This document shows, piece after piece, positions 1-7,891 of a stretch of DNA of 33,944 nt (the stretch's first letter is position 1; each line of letters begins with the position of its first letter). The notes under the pieces were generated by a model. That model had not been told where the DNA came from. It worked only from the letters and a program-made list of their open reading frames with translations, and did not search any database. The position numbers were made by a program, and so were the translations under genes. This DNA comes from an uncultured Solirubrobacterales bacterium (GTDB taxonomy: Bacteria > Actinomycetota > Thermoleophilia > Solirubrobacterales > Solirubrobacteraceae), in assembly GCA_903821395.1 (NCBI GenBank), contig CAIJLJ010000063.1:1-33944 (forward strand), in the 5' to 3' direction.

Positions 1-165
1 ACCTGACCCGCGCGAACCTGTCCGACGCGGTCCTGACCAGCGTGGACCTCCCCTTCGCGAATCTGTCCTTCGCGAACCTGACCCGCGCGACCCTGTCCGC
101 GAGCGCTGCTGGCGGGATCGCGAACCTGACCCGCGCGAACCTGTCCGACGCGGTCCTGACCAGCG
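1..165. repeat. Exact 42-bp direct repeat within the pentapeptide coding tract
   Basis: Bases 1-42 and 124-165 are identical. The start-to-start distance is 123 bp (41 codons), not a multiple of 15 bp, so the copies are offset by one codon relative to the pentapeptide period. Shorter copies of the same words continue to about 240. Confidence 0.85.
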
Positions 166-317
166 CGAACCTCTCCTTCGCGAATCTGACCTTCGCGAAC
201 CTGACCCGCGCGGTCCTGACCAGCGCGAACCTGCGCAGCGCAGTCTTCACGAATGCGACCGGCTGCTCCACAGTCACGCCCACAGGAATCCTCAACGGCA
301 GACGCTGCGCCAACTAG
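3..317 (+). CDS. Pentapeptide-repeat protein, C-terminal part (5' end outside window)
   Basis: The frame is open from the first bases of the window, so the gene starts upstream; a GTG at 42 is only an internal codon. The translation is a run of A(N/D)L-x-x pentapeptides (for example ANLTR, ANLSD, AVLTS), which in this family stack into a right-handed quadrilateral beta-helix. The register slips once around residues SASAAGGI, where a six-residue step breaks the five-residue period. The last ~20 residues leave the repeat and carry two cysteines (TGC...RRC), which could form a disulfide if the protein is exported. At DNA level the repeats are nearly identical to each other, suggesting recent expansion. 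No function can be assigned; pentapeptide proteins range from gyrase-protecting to structural. The gene sits next to a probable element boundary (485-526). Confidence 0.8.
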   Translation: MTRANLSDAVLTSVDLPFANLSFANLTRATLSASAAGGIANLTRANLSDAVLTSANLSFANLTFANLTRAVLTSANLRSAVFTNATGCSTVTPTGILNGRRCAN

Positions 318-356
318 CACCAACACCGCGGCACCCAACCTAAGCAGCAGCTCGCG

Positions 357-388
357 GATGGAAGCCTGATGGAAGCCTACGAGGCTTC
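357..388. repeat. Tandem 11-bp repeat running into a perfect hairpin
   Basis: GATGGAAGCCT occurs at 357-367 and again at 368-378. The second copy provides the left arm of a perfect 7-bp hairpin: GAAGCCT (372-378), loop ACG, AGGCTTC (382-388). There is no T-tract, so it is a weak terminator candidate for the pentapeptide gene. It could also belong to the end of an integrated element. The rest of the gene-free stretch 318-541 holds only the tRNA fragment listed next. Confidence 0.5.
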
Positions 389-484
389 GAGCGACTCCGA
401 ACGGCTACAAGAGAACGAGTCAAACAACCGTGAATTACGGCGTTTCGCGTAGGAGACTTCAAGCCGCTACTAGCTTGCTCGCGC

Positions 485-526
485 ATGGTAAGGAAGGGGT
501 CACCGGTTCGAGTCCGGTGGAGGGCT
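485..526 (+). other. 3' half of tRNA-Thr(GGT); probable attachment site (attR) of an integrated element
   Basis: Reading as a tRNA: anticodon loop ATGGTAA (485-491, anticodon GGT at 487-489), 3' anticodon stem GGAAG, variable loop GGGTC, T stem ACCGG, T loop TTCGAGT (507-513), T stem CCGGT, 3' acceptor strand GGAGGGC (519-525), discriminator T526, no encoded CCA. The 5' half is absent: the five bases before the loop (CGCGC) cannot pair with GGAAG, and no GCCCTCC acceptor strand or D arm lies upstream. Many tyrosine-recombinase elements integrate in the anticodon loop to 3' end of tRNA genes and leave exactly such a fragment at the far end. By inference the element, including the pentapeptide gene, lies to the left and the intact tRNA-Thr is outside the window. 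Confidence 0.75.
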
Positions 527-541
527 TGGGGAGAGACGACG

Positions 542-769
542 CTACTGCTCGCTGCGGTCCTCGCCGGCCCCTAATAGGTAGAAGAAAAGCAGCAGGTACG
601 CGAGACCCCAGATCGGCGACGCGATGATGAAGTAGACGGCAACGCGCCCGGCTAGCGTGACTGAAAGCAGCCCGATGATCACGCCGAGCAGAAGCACCGC
701 GCCAAAGATAAACGGGGCTGCCACCGCCCAGGTCACCCACGGCCGGTAACCGCGGCGGCGGAAGGTCAT
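542..769 (-). CDS. Small two-TM membrane protein coupled to the sensor kinase
   Basis: A 75-residue protein with a basic N-terminus (FRRRGYRP), two hydrophobic segments at about residues 12-37 and 42-67, and a short charged tail (EDRSEQ). Its ATG overlaps the stop codon of the upstream sensor kinase (ATGA), which points to translational coupling and makes it a real gene rather than a chance frame. It is the last gene of the response regulator-kinase string and ends 15 bp from the tRNA-Thr fragment. No family is recognised. A role as an accessory subunit of the kinase is inference from position only. Confidence 0.7.
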   Translation of the reverse strand: MTFRRRGYRPWVTWAVAAPFIFGAVLLLGVIIGLLSVTLAGRVAVYFIIASPIWGLAYLLLFFYLLGAGEDRSEQ

Positions 770-2175
770 TGGTCGTCGGCGCCGTCGACCGTCACGGTCG
801 GCAGTCGCAACTTGAAGGTTGCCCCGCCGCTGCGCGGCTCCAACAGCAGCTCGCCGTTCATCTGTGCGGCTAGCTCACTGGCGATTGCCAAGCCGAGCCC
901 GAATCCATGCGTTGGCTGGGCCGACTCTCCGCGACTGAAACGCTCAAATATCCGCCGGGCATCAGCGCTCGCCACGCCCGGGCCTTGGTCAGTCACTGAG
1001 ATCACGGCGCGGCCTCCAGCTGTTTCGCTGACAACCTCGACGGACTCAGCGCTGGCACCGTGCGTCAGCGCGTTTTCGATTAGTACGCGGAGCACCTGCG
1101 CAACCGCGCCGGGATCTGCAATCGCCCAGACCGGTTGTTCGGTCGCGCTCGCCACTACCTCGCCGCGGGACGCCGTGCCCTGAGCAAACTCTGCAACTAC
1201 CGAGCGGACAATTTCGTCGATCGGAACGAGTTCGGTCCGCAGCTTTCGGCCTGCATCAAGTTGGCTGAGGTCAAGGAGATCGGAGGTAAGGCTCGAGAGC
1301 CGGTCGGCCTGTTCGGCTGCGCCAGCTGCGTGAGATCTAGCCTTGGCGAGCTCGCCGGCGTTGAGATCCTCGCTGAGCATCTCGAGGATCACCGTCAACG
1401 ATGCCAAGGGCGTCCGCAGTTCGTGCGATGCGGTCGCGACGAAGTCGCGCTGGGCTGAGGTTTGAGCCCTTAAGCGGTTCTGCATTGCCACCATCGAGCG
1501 CGTCAGGTCGCCAACCTCATCGTGCGAGTCATCGGAGACGAGTTCGGCTTGTAGGCCGATCACCCCAGCACGATCGGCCGTGTCGCGCAGCGCTTTGAGA
1601 CGCTGCACCATTCGCCTTGCGATCCATAGACCAAACAGCAGCGCGACGATGAGGCTGATGGCAGCAGCCGTCAGCAGCGACGATCGGATAATCGCCGTCG
1701 CTCTATTAACAAAGGTCAGCGGTTTTGACAGCTCGACCGCGACACGACCTCCTCCTCCGTGCAGGGCGATCACAACTTGGGCTTCGCCGTTGGAGTCAAC
1801 TGAGCTGTGTTGGCTCTTCCCGCTCGCGAGGGCCTTGCGTACTGCGAGCGATGGCTCGAGGCCGCGGCCGTCAGGGTCGGTCGCAGCGAGTAGCTGCCCG
1901 GAGGGACCAAAGATCGCTACGTCGGCTCCGTCTGCGGTGTGGAGCGAATGCGCGATTGACCGCACCGCGCGCGAACCGGGGATGCGCGTCTCTGCGGGCG
2001 TGATCTGCGCGAGCGGCTGCCGCTGCGCGCGGGCGTTGTCGGCCAGAGCGAGGAGCTCTTGGCTGCGAATCTGACTATCGAGGCGCGGGAGAAGTACGGC
2101 GGTGGTGACGGCGAGCGTCACGATCGCGACCAGCAAGAGCGCGCCCGTAATCCTGGCTGTCAGCCCACTAAACAC
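766..2175 (-). CDS. Sensor histidine kinase (HAMP, HisKA, HATPase_c)
   Basis: Membrane-bound sensor of a two-component system, 469 residues. Visible order: TM1 at about 10-30, an extracytoplasmic sensor region, TM2 at about 166-186, HAMP to about 240, HisKA with the H-box SHELRTPL (phosphorylated His251), then an ATPase domain with N-box (Asn368 in ENALTHG), G1 (DQGPG, 396-400) and G2 (GFGLGL, 424-429). All catalytic motifs are intact. The GTG start lies 4 bp after the response regulator stop, and the 3' end overlaps the next small membrane gene. Sensor input is unknown. The upstream genes in the same string are glycosyltransferases, so an envelope signal is a reasonable guess. Confidence 0.95.
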   Translation of the reverse strand: MFSGLTARITGALLLVAIVTLAVTTAVLLPRLDSQIRSQELLALADNARAQRQPLAQITPAETRIPGSRAVRSIAHSLHTADGADVAIFGPSGQLLAATDPDGRGLEPSLAVRKALASGKSQHSSVDSNGEAQVVIALHGGGGRVAVELSKPLTFVNRATAIIRSSLLTAAAISLIVALLFGLWIARRMVQRLKALRDTADRAGVIGLQAELVSDDSHDEVGDLTRSMVAMQNRLRAQTSAQRDFVATASHELRTPLASLTVILEMLSEDLNAGELAKARSHAAGAAEQADRLSSLTSDLLDLSQLDAGRKLRTELVPIDEIVRSVVAEFAQGTASRGEVVASATEQPVWAIADPGAVAQVLRVLIENALTHGASAESVEVVSETAGGRAVISVTDQGPGVASADARRIFERFSRGESAQPTHGFGLGLAIASELAAQMNGELLLEPRSGGATFKLRLPTVTVDGADDQ

Positions 2176-2179
2176 GAGT

Positions 2180-2893
2180 TCAGGGAGCCTGCACGCGGTA
2201 TCCCGTGCGGCGAACTGTCAGGAGGAATTGTGGCTCGGCTGGGTCCTGCTCGATCTTTTCGCGGAGGTGGTGGACGTGTACATCAACCGCGCGAGGGTCG
2301 CGGTATGCGCTGTCGCCCCAGATTGCCCGCAGCAGCTCTTGGCGGTTCATCGCGGTTCCGGGCGATCTCATCAGCGTCGCCAGCAGTTCAAACTCCGAGA
2401 ATGTCACTGCTACCGGAACGCCGCCGACGCGCATCTCGCGCTGCGCGAGGTCGAGCTCGACAGCGCCTAAGGTGATCACGCCGCCTTCCGCGTCGGGCGG
2501 ATTTGAGCGGCGCAGAATCGCTCGGATTCGGCTCATCAGCTCGGCCGGCCGAAACGGCTTCACGATGTAATCGTCGGCGCCAGCCTCAAGCCCGAGCACT
2601 GCATCGGCCTCGCTCTGCCGCGCCGTTAGCATCACAATCGCGATCACGTTGCGCTGGCGCCGCAGCTCGCGGCAGACCTCGTAACCGTCGGGGCTGCCCG
2701 CGCCAAGGCCAACGTCAAGAAGCATCACATCGAATTGCTCGGCGCCGGCCTGCTCGATCGCATCACGGCCGTTCGATACCGCGACGGCACGATGACCGTC
2801 GCGTTCGAACGACTCCCTCAGCGCTTCGCGCAGTTCGGGCTCGTCCTCGCAGATAAGAACGTTGAGCGCTTTGGCTGTCGCCATAAGCGACAC
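2180..2893 (-). CDS. OmpR/PhoB-family response regulator
   Basis: DNA-binding partner of the adjacent kinase, 237 residues. The receiver domain (about 10-125) has the acidic pair E16/D17, phospho-acceptor Asp60, Thr90 and Lys112. The C-terminal winged helix carries the typical ending YRDPRAVDVHVHHLREKIE and RTGYRV. The loop after Asp60 (VGLGAGSPDG) is about two residues longer than usual and lacks the conserved Pro. The 2893 start is GTG; an ATG at 2884 giving 234 residues is equally possible and neither has a strong ribosome binding site. The gene begins 48 bp after the GT39-like gene, so it may be cotranscribed with the glycosyltransferases or have its own promoter. Confidence 0.94.
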   Translation of the reverse strand: MSLMATAKALNVLICEDEPELREALRESFERDGHRAVAVSNGRDAIEQAGAEQFDVMLLDVGLGAGSPDGYEVCRELRRQRNVIAIVMLTARQSEADAVLGLEAGADDYIVKPFRPAELMSRIRAILRRSNPPDAEGGVITLGAVELDLAQREMRVGGVPVAVTFSEFELLATLMRSPGTAMNRQELLRAIWGDSAYRDPRAVDVHVHHLREKIEQDPAEPQFLLTVRRTGYRVQAP

Positions 2894-2941
2894 GCTATCG
2901 CTCGTGGCAGGGAGTTAGCGCCGAGTTGTAGCTAAAGGCAG

Positions 2942-4807
2942 TTACTTGGGGGCATCGGTAAAGCGGAAGATGCCGCCAGCATCGTGCGTCTCGCTGAGGG
3001 CGCGGGTGCCGCTGGCATCCGCGGCGACAACCGGTGTTGAGTGGTCGAGCGCCCACCGGACGACCGGCGTGCACTTCTGTCGCCAGCGAACGCGGCATGT
3101 GCGCTGGTCAAACAGCACGTACTTCACTTCGCCAGCCTTAACTTTTGCTTCGAGCTCCGCCGGCGTTAGCAGCGGCTGTCCGTTGAGGCTCGTCAGGAAC
3201 AGGATTGGCCGCCCGTCACGGGCAATCAGGCTTCCGGTCTTCATCACCGACGGACTGGCTGCTTCGTACTTCGCTGAGCCTTGGTGTGCTCGCAGGTAGG
3301 CGCTGAGGCCTTCGAGGTTGCTTGGCCCCATCACGCCTGGGCGCCCGGAGTTGAATGATGCGTTGGTGACGATCATCACCGAGCCCGCCGAGGGAATCGC
3401 GAGCACCGCGGCCAGCGTGCCGGCGGCGAGCAAGGCAGTTGCGACGTTCTTGTTCTGTGATCCCTTAGCCAGCGGGCTGCCGGGCATCAACAGGGCGCCA
3501 ATCAGCGCCACGATCACCGCTGCACCGCCCGCGATTACGGCCAAGCCGCCGGTCGCGCCGATTGCGTCCGCGATAACGAGGCTAACGGCGCCTGCAGCAA
3601 CTAAGACGAGGCCCACATTCCACCGCGAGCGGGCCAGAATGACCAGCGACGCTAGCCCGACTCCGAGCGACGCCGCTACCGCGGGAGTCATCGCTTCCAG
3701 GTAGCGAGAATGCAGCCGCGTCATCTGGCTGAAGAGGATCAGGCCGACGATCAGCCAAGTAGCGACGGAGGCAACGCTGGCGCGTTCAAAACGCAGCTCC
3801 GGCCCACTACCGCGCCTAAGCCTCGGGAGCGCAAATGCCAAGGCGATCGCACCGATGATCAGTGCCGCAACGAGCGTTGTGCCAATCATGAACGCGTCGG
3901 TACCGTCGTGCGCGATCTTGTCACCGATAGCGCCTGTGGTCGAGGAGAAAAGACGCAGCGGGCCAGATGGATCACGCGACTCAAGCGCGGCGCTCGGATG
4001 AACGGTCAGGCGGCCAAGGCCGTTGTAGTCGAAGAGCGCACTCCAGACACTGCCGTTCGTCGAGCCAAACGCCCACGGGTGGTTTCCGGGAAGGATTGAC
4101 GCCACGACCGGCCAGGCGAGCGCCGCGGCGACAAATGAACCGGCCGTCGTTAGTGCGCGCCACCAGAAGTCGCGCCAAGGCAGCGGGTTTGCGACAGCCG
4201 CGAACACGACGAGGGCTGGCAGCACTGCCAGCGACTCAAACCCTTTGACTTCAAAAGCGAGTCCCAGAGCGACGCCACAGCCGACGAAGAAACGGAACTT
4301 CTGGGTCTGACCGGCGCGAACAACAAACCACAACGACGCGACCATGAAGAACATCATCATCGAGTCCATCGTGTCGCTACGAGCTGTGATTACACAGATC
4401 GGCATCATTGCAAGCACGAGCGCTGATGCCAGTCCCGCGGCGCTGTTGAACATCCGCCGGACAGCATCAAAGAGCAGCGGCACGGCCAGCGTTCCAGCGA
4501 TCGCCTCCGGCAGTCGCAGCGCCGTCGAATTAAATCCAAAGAGTTTCGTGCTCGCTACTTGGAACCAGAGGTCAAGCGGAGCTTTGTCGATCGATAGCTG
4601 GCTCGCGGGCTCATAAGAGCCATAGAAGAAGCCTTTCCAGGACAGTCCCATGCTCCGAACGGCTGCGTCATAAAACGGATTCGGGGGCACGCGCGCGAAA
4701 AGCGCGAAGCGCATCCCAATCGCCAGCGCGGTCACCAGCGCTAGGCCGATCCATGCCAGCTTTTCCGGCCGCGTCGAGCGCGGCAACTCTACTGCCGACG
4801 TTGTCAC
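2942..4807 (-). CDS. GT39/ArnT-like membrane glycosyltransferase (YkcB-like)
   Basis: A 621-residue polytopic membrane protein of the GT-C fold. After TM1, the first outer loop carries NPFYDAAVRSMGLSWKGFF and then SIDKAPLDLWFQ, which match the N-terminal catalytic region of dolichyl/polyprenyl-phosphate-mannose-type transferases of the Bacillus YkcB group. A dozen or so hydrophobic segments follow, then a soluble C-terminal domain from about residue 490 (RPGVMGPSNLEGL ... YVLFDQRTC). Expected reaction: transfer of a sugar from a polyprenyl phosphate carrier to an envelope acceptor outside the membrane. The donor sugar cannot be read from sequence. The GTG start lies 3 bp after the stop of the GT2 gene, the same pairing as ykcC-ykcB in Bacillus. 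Confidence 0.85.
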   Translation of the reverse strand: MTTSAVELPRSTRPEKLAWIGLALVTALAIGMRFALFARVPPNPFYDAAVRSMGLSWKGFFYGSYEPASQLSIDKAPLDLWFQVASTKLFGFNSTALRLPEAIAGTLAVPLLFDAVRRMFNSAAGLASALVLAMMPICVITARSDTMDSMMMFFMVASLWFVVRAGQTQKFRFFVGCGVALGLAFEVKGFESLAVLPALVVFAAVANPLPWRDFWWRALTTAGSFVAAALAWPVVASILPGNHPWAFGSTNGSVWSALFDYNGLGRLTVHPSAALESRDPSGPLRLFSSTTGAIGDKIAHDGTDAFMIGTTLVAALIIGAIALAFALPRLRRGSGPELRFERASVASVATWLIVGLILFSQMTRLHSRYLEAMTPAVAASLGVGLASLVILARSRWNVGLVLVAAGAVSLVIADAIGATGGLAVIAGGAAVIVALIGALLMPGSPLAKGSQNKNVATALLAAGTLAAVLAIPSAGSVMIVTNASFNSGRPGVMGPSNLEGLSAYLRAHQGSAKYEAASPSVMKTGSLIARDGRPILFLTSLNGQPLLTPAELEAKVKAGEVKYVLFDQRTCRVRWRQKCTPVVRWALDHSTPVVAADASGTRALSETHDAGGIFRFTDAPK

Positions 4808-4810
4808 GCC

Positions 4811-5497
4811 CTAGTCCTGTTTCCGCAGCTGTCGCCTGAGCACAAAGAGCTCGCGGAAGGCGCGAAGAATTACCTTCGGGCTAGCGCCGCTGGATTGCCC
4901 GGTAACGCGAGGACGATGGACCACGCCGTGTTCCTCGAGCCGCGCTCCGCCAGCCATGCACTTGACTACAAACTCGGTACTGATCATCGCGCCGGTCGAG
5001 GTGAGCTTGGCGTCCTGAGCGAAACGCGTGCGAACGAGCTTGAACGCGCAGTCAACGTCGCGCACTGGAACGTCGAATGCCTGCCGCACGAGCCAGTTCC
5101 AAGCGGCGGCGTTGAGCCTGCGATGAGGCGGGTCTTGGCGGTCGATCCGCCAGCCCATAACGAGGTCGGCGTCGGTTGTGAGGGGGAGGAAGTCGACTAG
5201 TTCCATCAGGTCAAACTGAAGGTCGGCGTCGGTTAGCAGCAACCAAGGCATCGTCGCGGCATCGACTCCTGAGCGCAGCGCGTCGCCGTAGCCGCGGTTG
5301 CGGGCATGCATCACAAGGCGCACGCGACTGTCGGTTGCTGCGATCTCGGCGGTGATAGATGCTGTCTCGTCGCTGCTGCCGTCGTCTACGACGACAACTT
5401 CGTGTTCGAGAGCGCAGCGCTCGCCGGCGGCCGTCGCCATCGCGATCGACGCCGCGATGTTGCCAGCTTCGTTGAAGCAGGGCAGGACGATCGTCAA
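4811..5497 (-). CDS. GT2 polyprenyl-phosphate glycosyltransferase (DPM1/YkcC-like)
   Basis: Cytoplasmic-face enzyme predicted to load a sugar from a nucleotide donor onto polyprenyl phosphate for the adjacent GT39-like enzyme. The GT-A fold is clear: TIVLPCFNEAGN at the start, VVVDDGSSDET (Asp38/39), DADLQFD (DxD at 90-92) and MGWRIDRQDPPHRR. There is no C-terminal membrane anchor. The TTG at 5497 is the first plausible start, but the frame stays open upstream to a TAA at about 5669-5671. That stretch encodes a Pro/Ala-rich segment with no ATG or GTG, so the start is uncertain and CTG starts upstream cannot be excluded. Confidence 0.88.
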   Translation of the reverse strand: MTIVLPCFNEAGNIAASIAMATAAGERCALEHEVVVVDDGSSDETASITAEIAATDSRVRLVMHARNRGYGDALRSGVDAATMPWLLLTDADLQFDLMELVDFLPLTTDADLVMGWRIDRQDPPHRRLNAAAWNWLVRQAFDVPVRDVDCAFKLVRTRFAQDAKLTSTGAMISTEFVVKCMAGGARLEEHGVVHRPRVTGQSSGASPKVILRAFRELFVLRRQLRKQD

Positions 5498-5820
5498 CCC
5501 TGGCAGCGCTTGCGGAGTGGTGCCCGGCGGCGTTACGTCACCGGGCGCTGCTGCTGCGGGTTCGTTGGTGATGGCGATTGGGCTGGGTGAGTTGGGGGAG
5601 GACAGGCTTGTAATGGTGCCAGCTGATGGTTTCGGTCTCGTTTGACCAGCGTTGGAATTGTGTTAGCCCGATTTGGCCGACTATTCAGCGATAAAATTGG
5701 CCCCAGCTGGATTTACTCTTTAGAGGCGGATTGCATGTTCGAAGTGCCCAGCAGCTACTGCCTGCTCAGTGATACGACGCGAGTAAGACTGACCGCAGCT
5801 GCGGCCGCCAGAAGCGACCG
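5498..5820. promoter_or_regulatory. Divergent intergenic region between the GT2 and GT-C genes
   Basis: A 323-bp stretch without a convincing gene. It must hold the promoters for the minus-strand glycosyltransferase/two-component string and for the plus-strand GT-C gene. The most A+T-rich part (5680-5720) contains a -10-like TAAAAT at 5692-5697 on the plus strand, which would give the GT-C gene a ~120-nt leader. No good -35 is seen. A short plus-strand frame (5642-5824) ends in ATGA over the next start but has no coding character. Confidence 0.4.
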
Positions 5821-7278
5821 ATGAGCGTCGCCGACACATCGCTGGCCGTCCCCGCTGAGGACGGAAGCGCCAAACGCAAGGAGAGCGGTGCGCGCGAGCT
5901 GCTGATGCGACTTGCTGGCGCGGCGGCGCTAATTGGCTCAGTTGCTCTTTCTCTTTGGCTGGTTCTTGCCGCCACGGCGCGGCCATCGCAACTGTCGCCA
6001 CGAGCGATCGACGCCCACTTCGCCCCTTGGATCGTCGGCCCGCTTGGGCACTTGATGAGTGGATTGCACGCCACGCCAGTTGAGCTCCGCAGCGACCGCT
6101 TTCACGTGCTCGTAGGGCTCTTCATCTGTTGGCTCGTTGCCGCTTACTGTGCACGCAGCTTGCCGCTTTGGGCTGTTGGAGCTGCGCTCGGTCTGCTCGG
6201 TTTGATCTTCCTGCTAAGCCCGCCAATGGCGCTGACCGATCTTTTCAACTATCTCCATTACGGCCGCATGGGGGCGCTGCACGGGCTCAACCCTTACCAG
6301 GACCTGCCGTTCACTGCGCGCCATGATCCGTCCTGGCAGCTAACGAATTGGCGCCACCTGCTTAGTCCCTACGGGCCCCTATTTACGCTCGTGACCTACT
6401 TCCTTGCGCTGCTGCCATATCACGCTGCCTACTGGGCTTGGAAGCTGATCGTGATGCTCTCGGCCTTTGGTGTGCTCGCTCTCGTGGCGTGGATTGCCCC
6501 GCACGTTGGCCGCTCGCCGCAGCGCGCGGTCGCATTCGTTGGCCTCAACCCGCTGGTGCTGGTCTTCGGCTTGGGCGGTCAGCACAATGATCCACTGATG
6601 TTGGTGGTCGTGCTCGCGGCCGTCGCCTTGGTGATCCGCGGATCGCAGCCGGCCGCTGATCGGGGATGGAGCATCGGCGCCGGTGCGGCGGCGGTCGCCG
6701 CGGCTGGCGTCAAGCTCTCGGCAATCGCACTCGCGCCGCTGGTAATAGTTGCCACGCCTCGGCGCCGAAGCGCACTAGCTGGCGCCGCCGCAGCAGCCGT
6801 CGTCGTGGCGCTGGTGATACTGATCGCATTTGGCGGCTATCTGCCAAACGCCGTCGCGCAAGACAGGCTGGTTGGCTCGTTTAGCGTGCCGCAGATCCTC
6901 GGCTGGATCGGCGGGCAAGGCGGCGAGACCGAGTTCGTTCACACGCTTGCGAACGTAATTTTCGCGCTCTCGGTAATCGTTGCGACGGTCGTCGTTTGGA
7001 GTCGGCCAGCTTGGTTCATCGGGGCTTGCGGCAGCGTGATGCTGGTCGCGATCCTGACGCTCGGCTGGACGATGCCTTGGTACGTCTGGTGGGTTCTGCC
7101 GTTTGCCGCGCTGGCCCGCACGCGTTGGCTGGCGGGATTCTGCGTTCTGCTGACGATCTGGCTGGCGATTGGGGCTATTCCGGAGGGCGCCAGGGTCACC
7201 AGCGCTGTCGGCTACAAGCCTTGGACCACGCCTGCGGGCAAAGCCCATGTCATCTATACGCGCAGTTTGCTGAGGTAA
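5821..7278 (+). CDS. GT-C membrane glycosyltransferase, polyprenyl-phosphate-mannose type (MptB/GT87-like)
   Basis: A 485-residue protein with about 12 TM segments after a charged ~30-residue cytoplasmic N-terminus. The long first loops contain TDLFNYLHYGRMGALHGLNPY (residues 139-159), then SPYGPLF and NPLVLVFGLGGQHND. These are typical of actinobacterial polyprenol-phosphate-mannose-dependent alpha-mannosyltransferases and the related GT87 group. The Asp140 region is the probable catalytic site. It faces the GT2/GT39-like pair head to head and could draw on the same polyprenyl-phosphate sugar pool. The exact acceptor (lipoglycan, glycoprotein or other polymer) is not determined by the sequence. 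Confidence 0.75.
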   Translation: MSVADTSLAVPAEDGSAKRKESGARELLMRLAGAAALIGSVALSLWLVLAATARPSQLSPRAIDAHFAPWIVGPLGHLMSGLHATPVELRSDRFHVLVGLFICWLVAAYCARSLPLWAVGAALGLLGLIFLLSPPMALTDLFNYLHYGRMGALHGLNPYQDLPFTARHDPSWQLTNWRHLLSPYGPLFTLVTYFLALLPYHAAYWAWKLIVMLSAFGVLALVAWIAPHVGRSPQRAVAFVGLNPLVLVFGLGGQHNDPLMLVVVLAAVALVIRGSQPAADRGWSIGAGAAAVAAAGVKLSAIALAPLVIVATPRRRSALAGAAAAAVVVALVILIAFGGYLPNAVAQDRLVGSFSVPQILGWIGGQGGETEFVHTLANVIFALSVIVATVVVWSRPAWFIGACGSVMLVAILTLGWTMPWYVWWVLPFAALARTRWLAGFCVLLTIWLAIGAIPEGARVTSAVGYKPWTTPAGKAHVIYTRSLLR

Positions 7279-7394
7279 GTCGGAGGCGTCCGGCAGCGCC
7301 GACTGAAGCTTTACCGGCTCTTTGCCAGCCGGCCGATAGCGTCGGCCCGCCCAAGACAAAATCCGGCCAGTTAGCTGGAGCTAGGAGTAATTAG

Positions 7395-7874
7395 ATGAAT
7401 TACCGCAGAATCAGCCTGGCCGCGTTCGCCGCGGTCGCAGTATTGGTCCCCGCCGCGGCGTTGAGCGCCTGTGGCAGCAGTTCCAGCAGCTCGTCCTCGT
7501 CAGCCAGCACCGCTTCGACGGCGACCACAACCACGGCGGCTTCCGGCACAGTTGCAGTTGCGCTGACCGAGTTCAAGATTGCGACCACGCCAAACGCGGC
7601 GCCCGCCGGAACGGTCACCTTCAACGTGACCAACTCGGGCAAGGTCAAGCACCAGTTCACAGTCATCAAGACGACGAAGTCGGCAGCGACTGTTTTGAAT
7701 AATCAGAACCCCAATGACGACATCCCTGGTGCCAAGGGTGAGATCGCATCGCTCGCACCGGGCGCAAACAAGACGCTCGTGATCAAGAACATGGTTGCTG
7801 GCCACTACGCGCTCGTATGCGCACTACCTGGTCACTTCCAGTCCGGGATGTACGAGAACTTCACGGTCAACTAA
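7395..7874 (+). CDS. Cupredoxin-domain lipoprotein
   Basis: An exported 159-residue protein with a lipobox LSAC (lipidated Cys26), a Ser9 run and a Ser/Thr/Ala linker to about residue 50, then a small blue-copper fold. A complete type 1 copper ligand set is present: His86 (VKHQF), Cys142, His147 and Met152 (VCALPGHFQSGM). It is therefore likely a membrane-tethered electron carrier or copper-binding protein on the outer face. AGGAG lies 7 bases before the ATG, fixing the start. It stands alone, followed by a hairpin (7892-7920). No redox partner is nearby, so its partner is unknown. Confidence 0.88.
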   Translation: MNYRRISLAAFAAVAVLVPAAALSACGSSSSSSSSSASTASTATTTTAASGTVAVALTEFKIATTPNAAPAGTVTFNVTNSGKVKHQFTVIKTTKSAATVLNNQNPNDDIPGAKGEIASLAPGANKTLVIKNMVAGHYALVCALPGHFQSGMYENFTVN

Positions 7875-7891
7875 GCGGCAGTAGGTCGGCT

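Noticed and set aside
318-526. Intron-split tRNA-Thr
   Set aside because: No 5' half with a matching acceptor strand (GCCCTCC), D arm or anticodon stem is present upstream within the window, and no group I intron core was seen.
430-627. Plus-strand frame over the tRNA-Thr fragment and small membrane gene
   Set aside because: It translates the tRNA and antisense sequence and has no coding character.
5642-5824. 60-codon plus-strand frame ending in ATGA over the GT-C start
   Set aside because: TTG start, no ribosome binding site, no recognisable composition. It lies in a promoter region; the overlap is probably chance.
6775-7359. Antisense frame (194 codons) opposite the GT-C gene
   Set aside because: Arg/Pro/Asp-rich shadow of a membrane protein gene, no motif.
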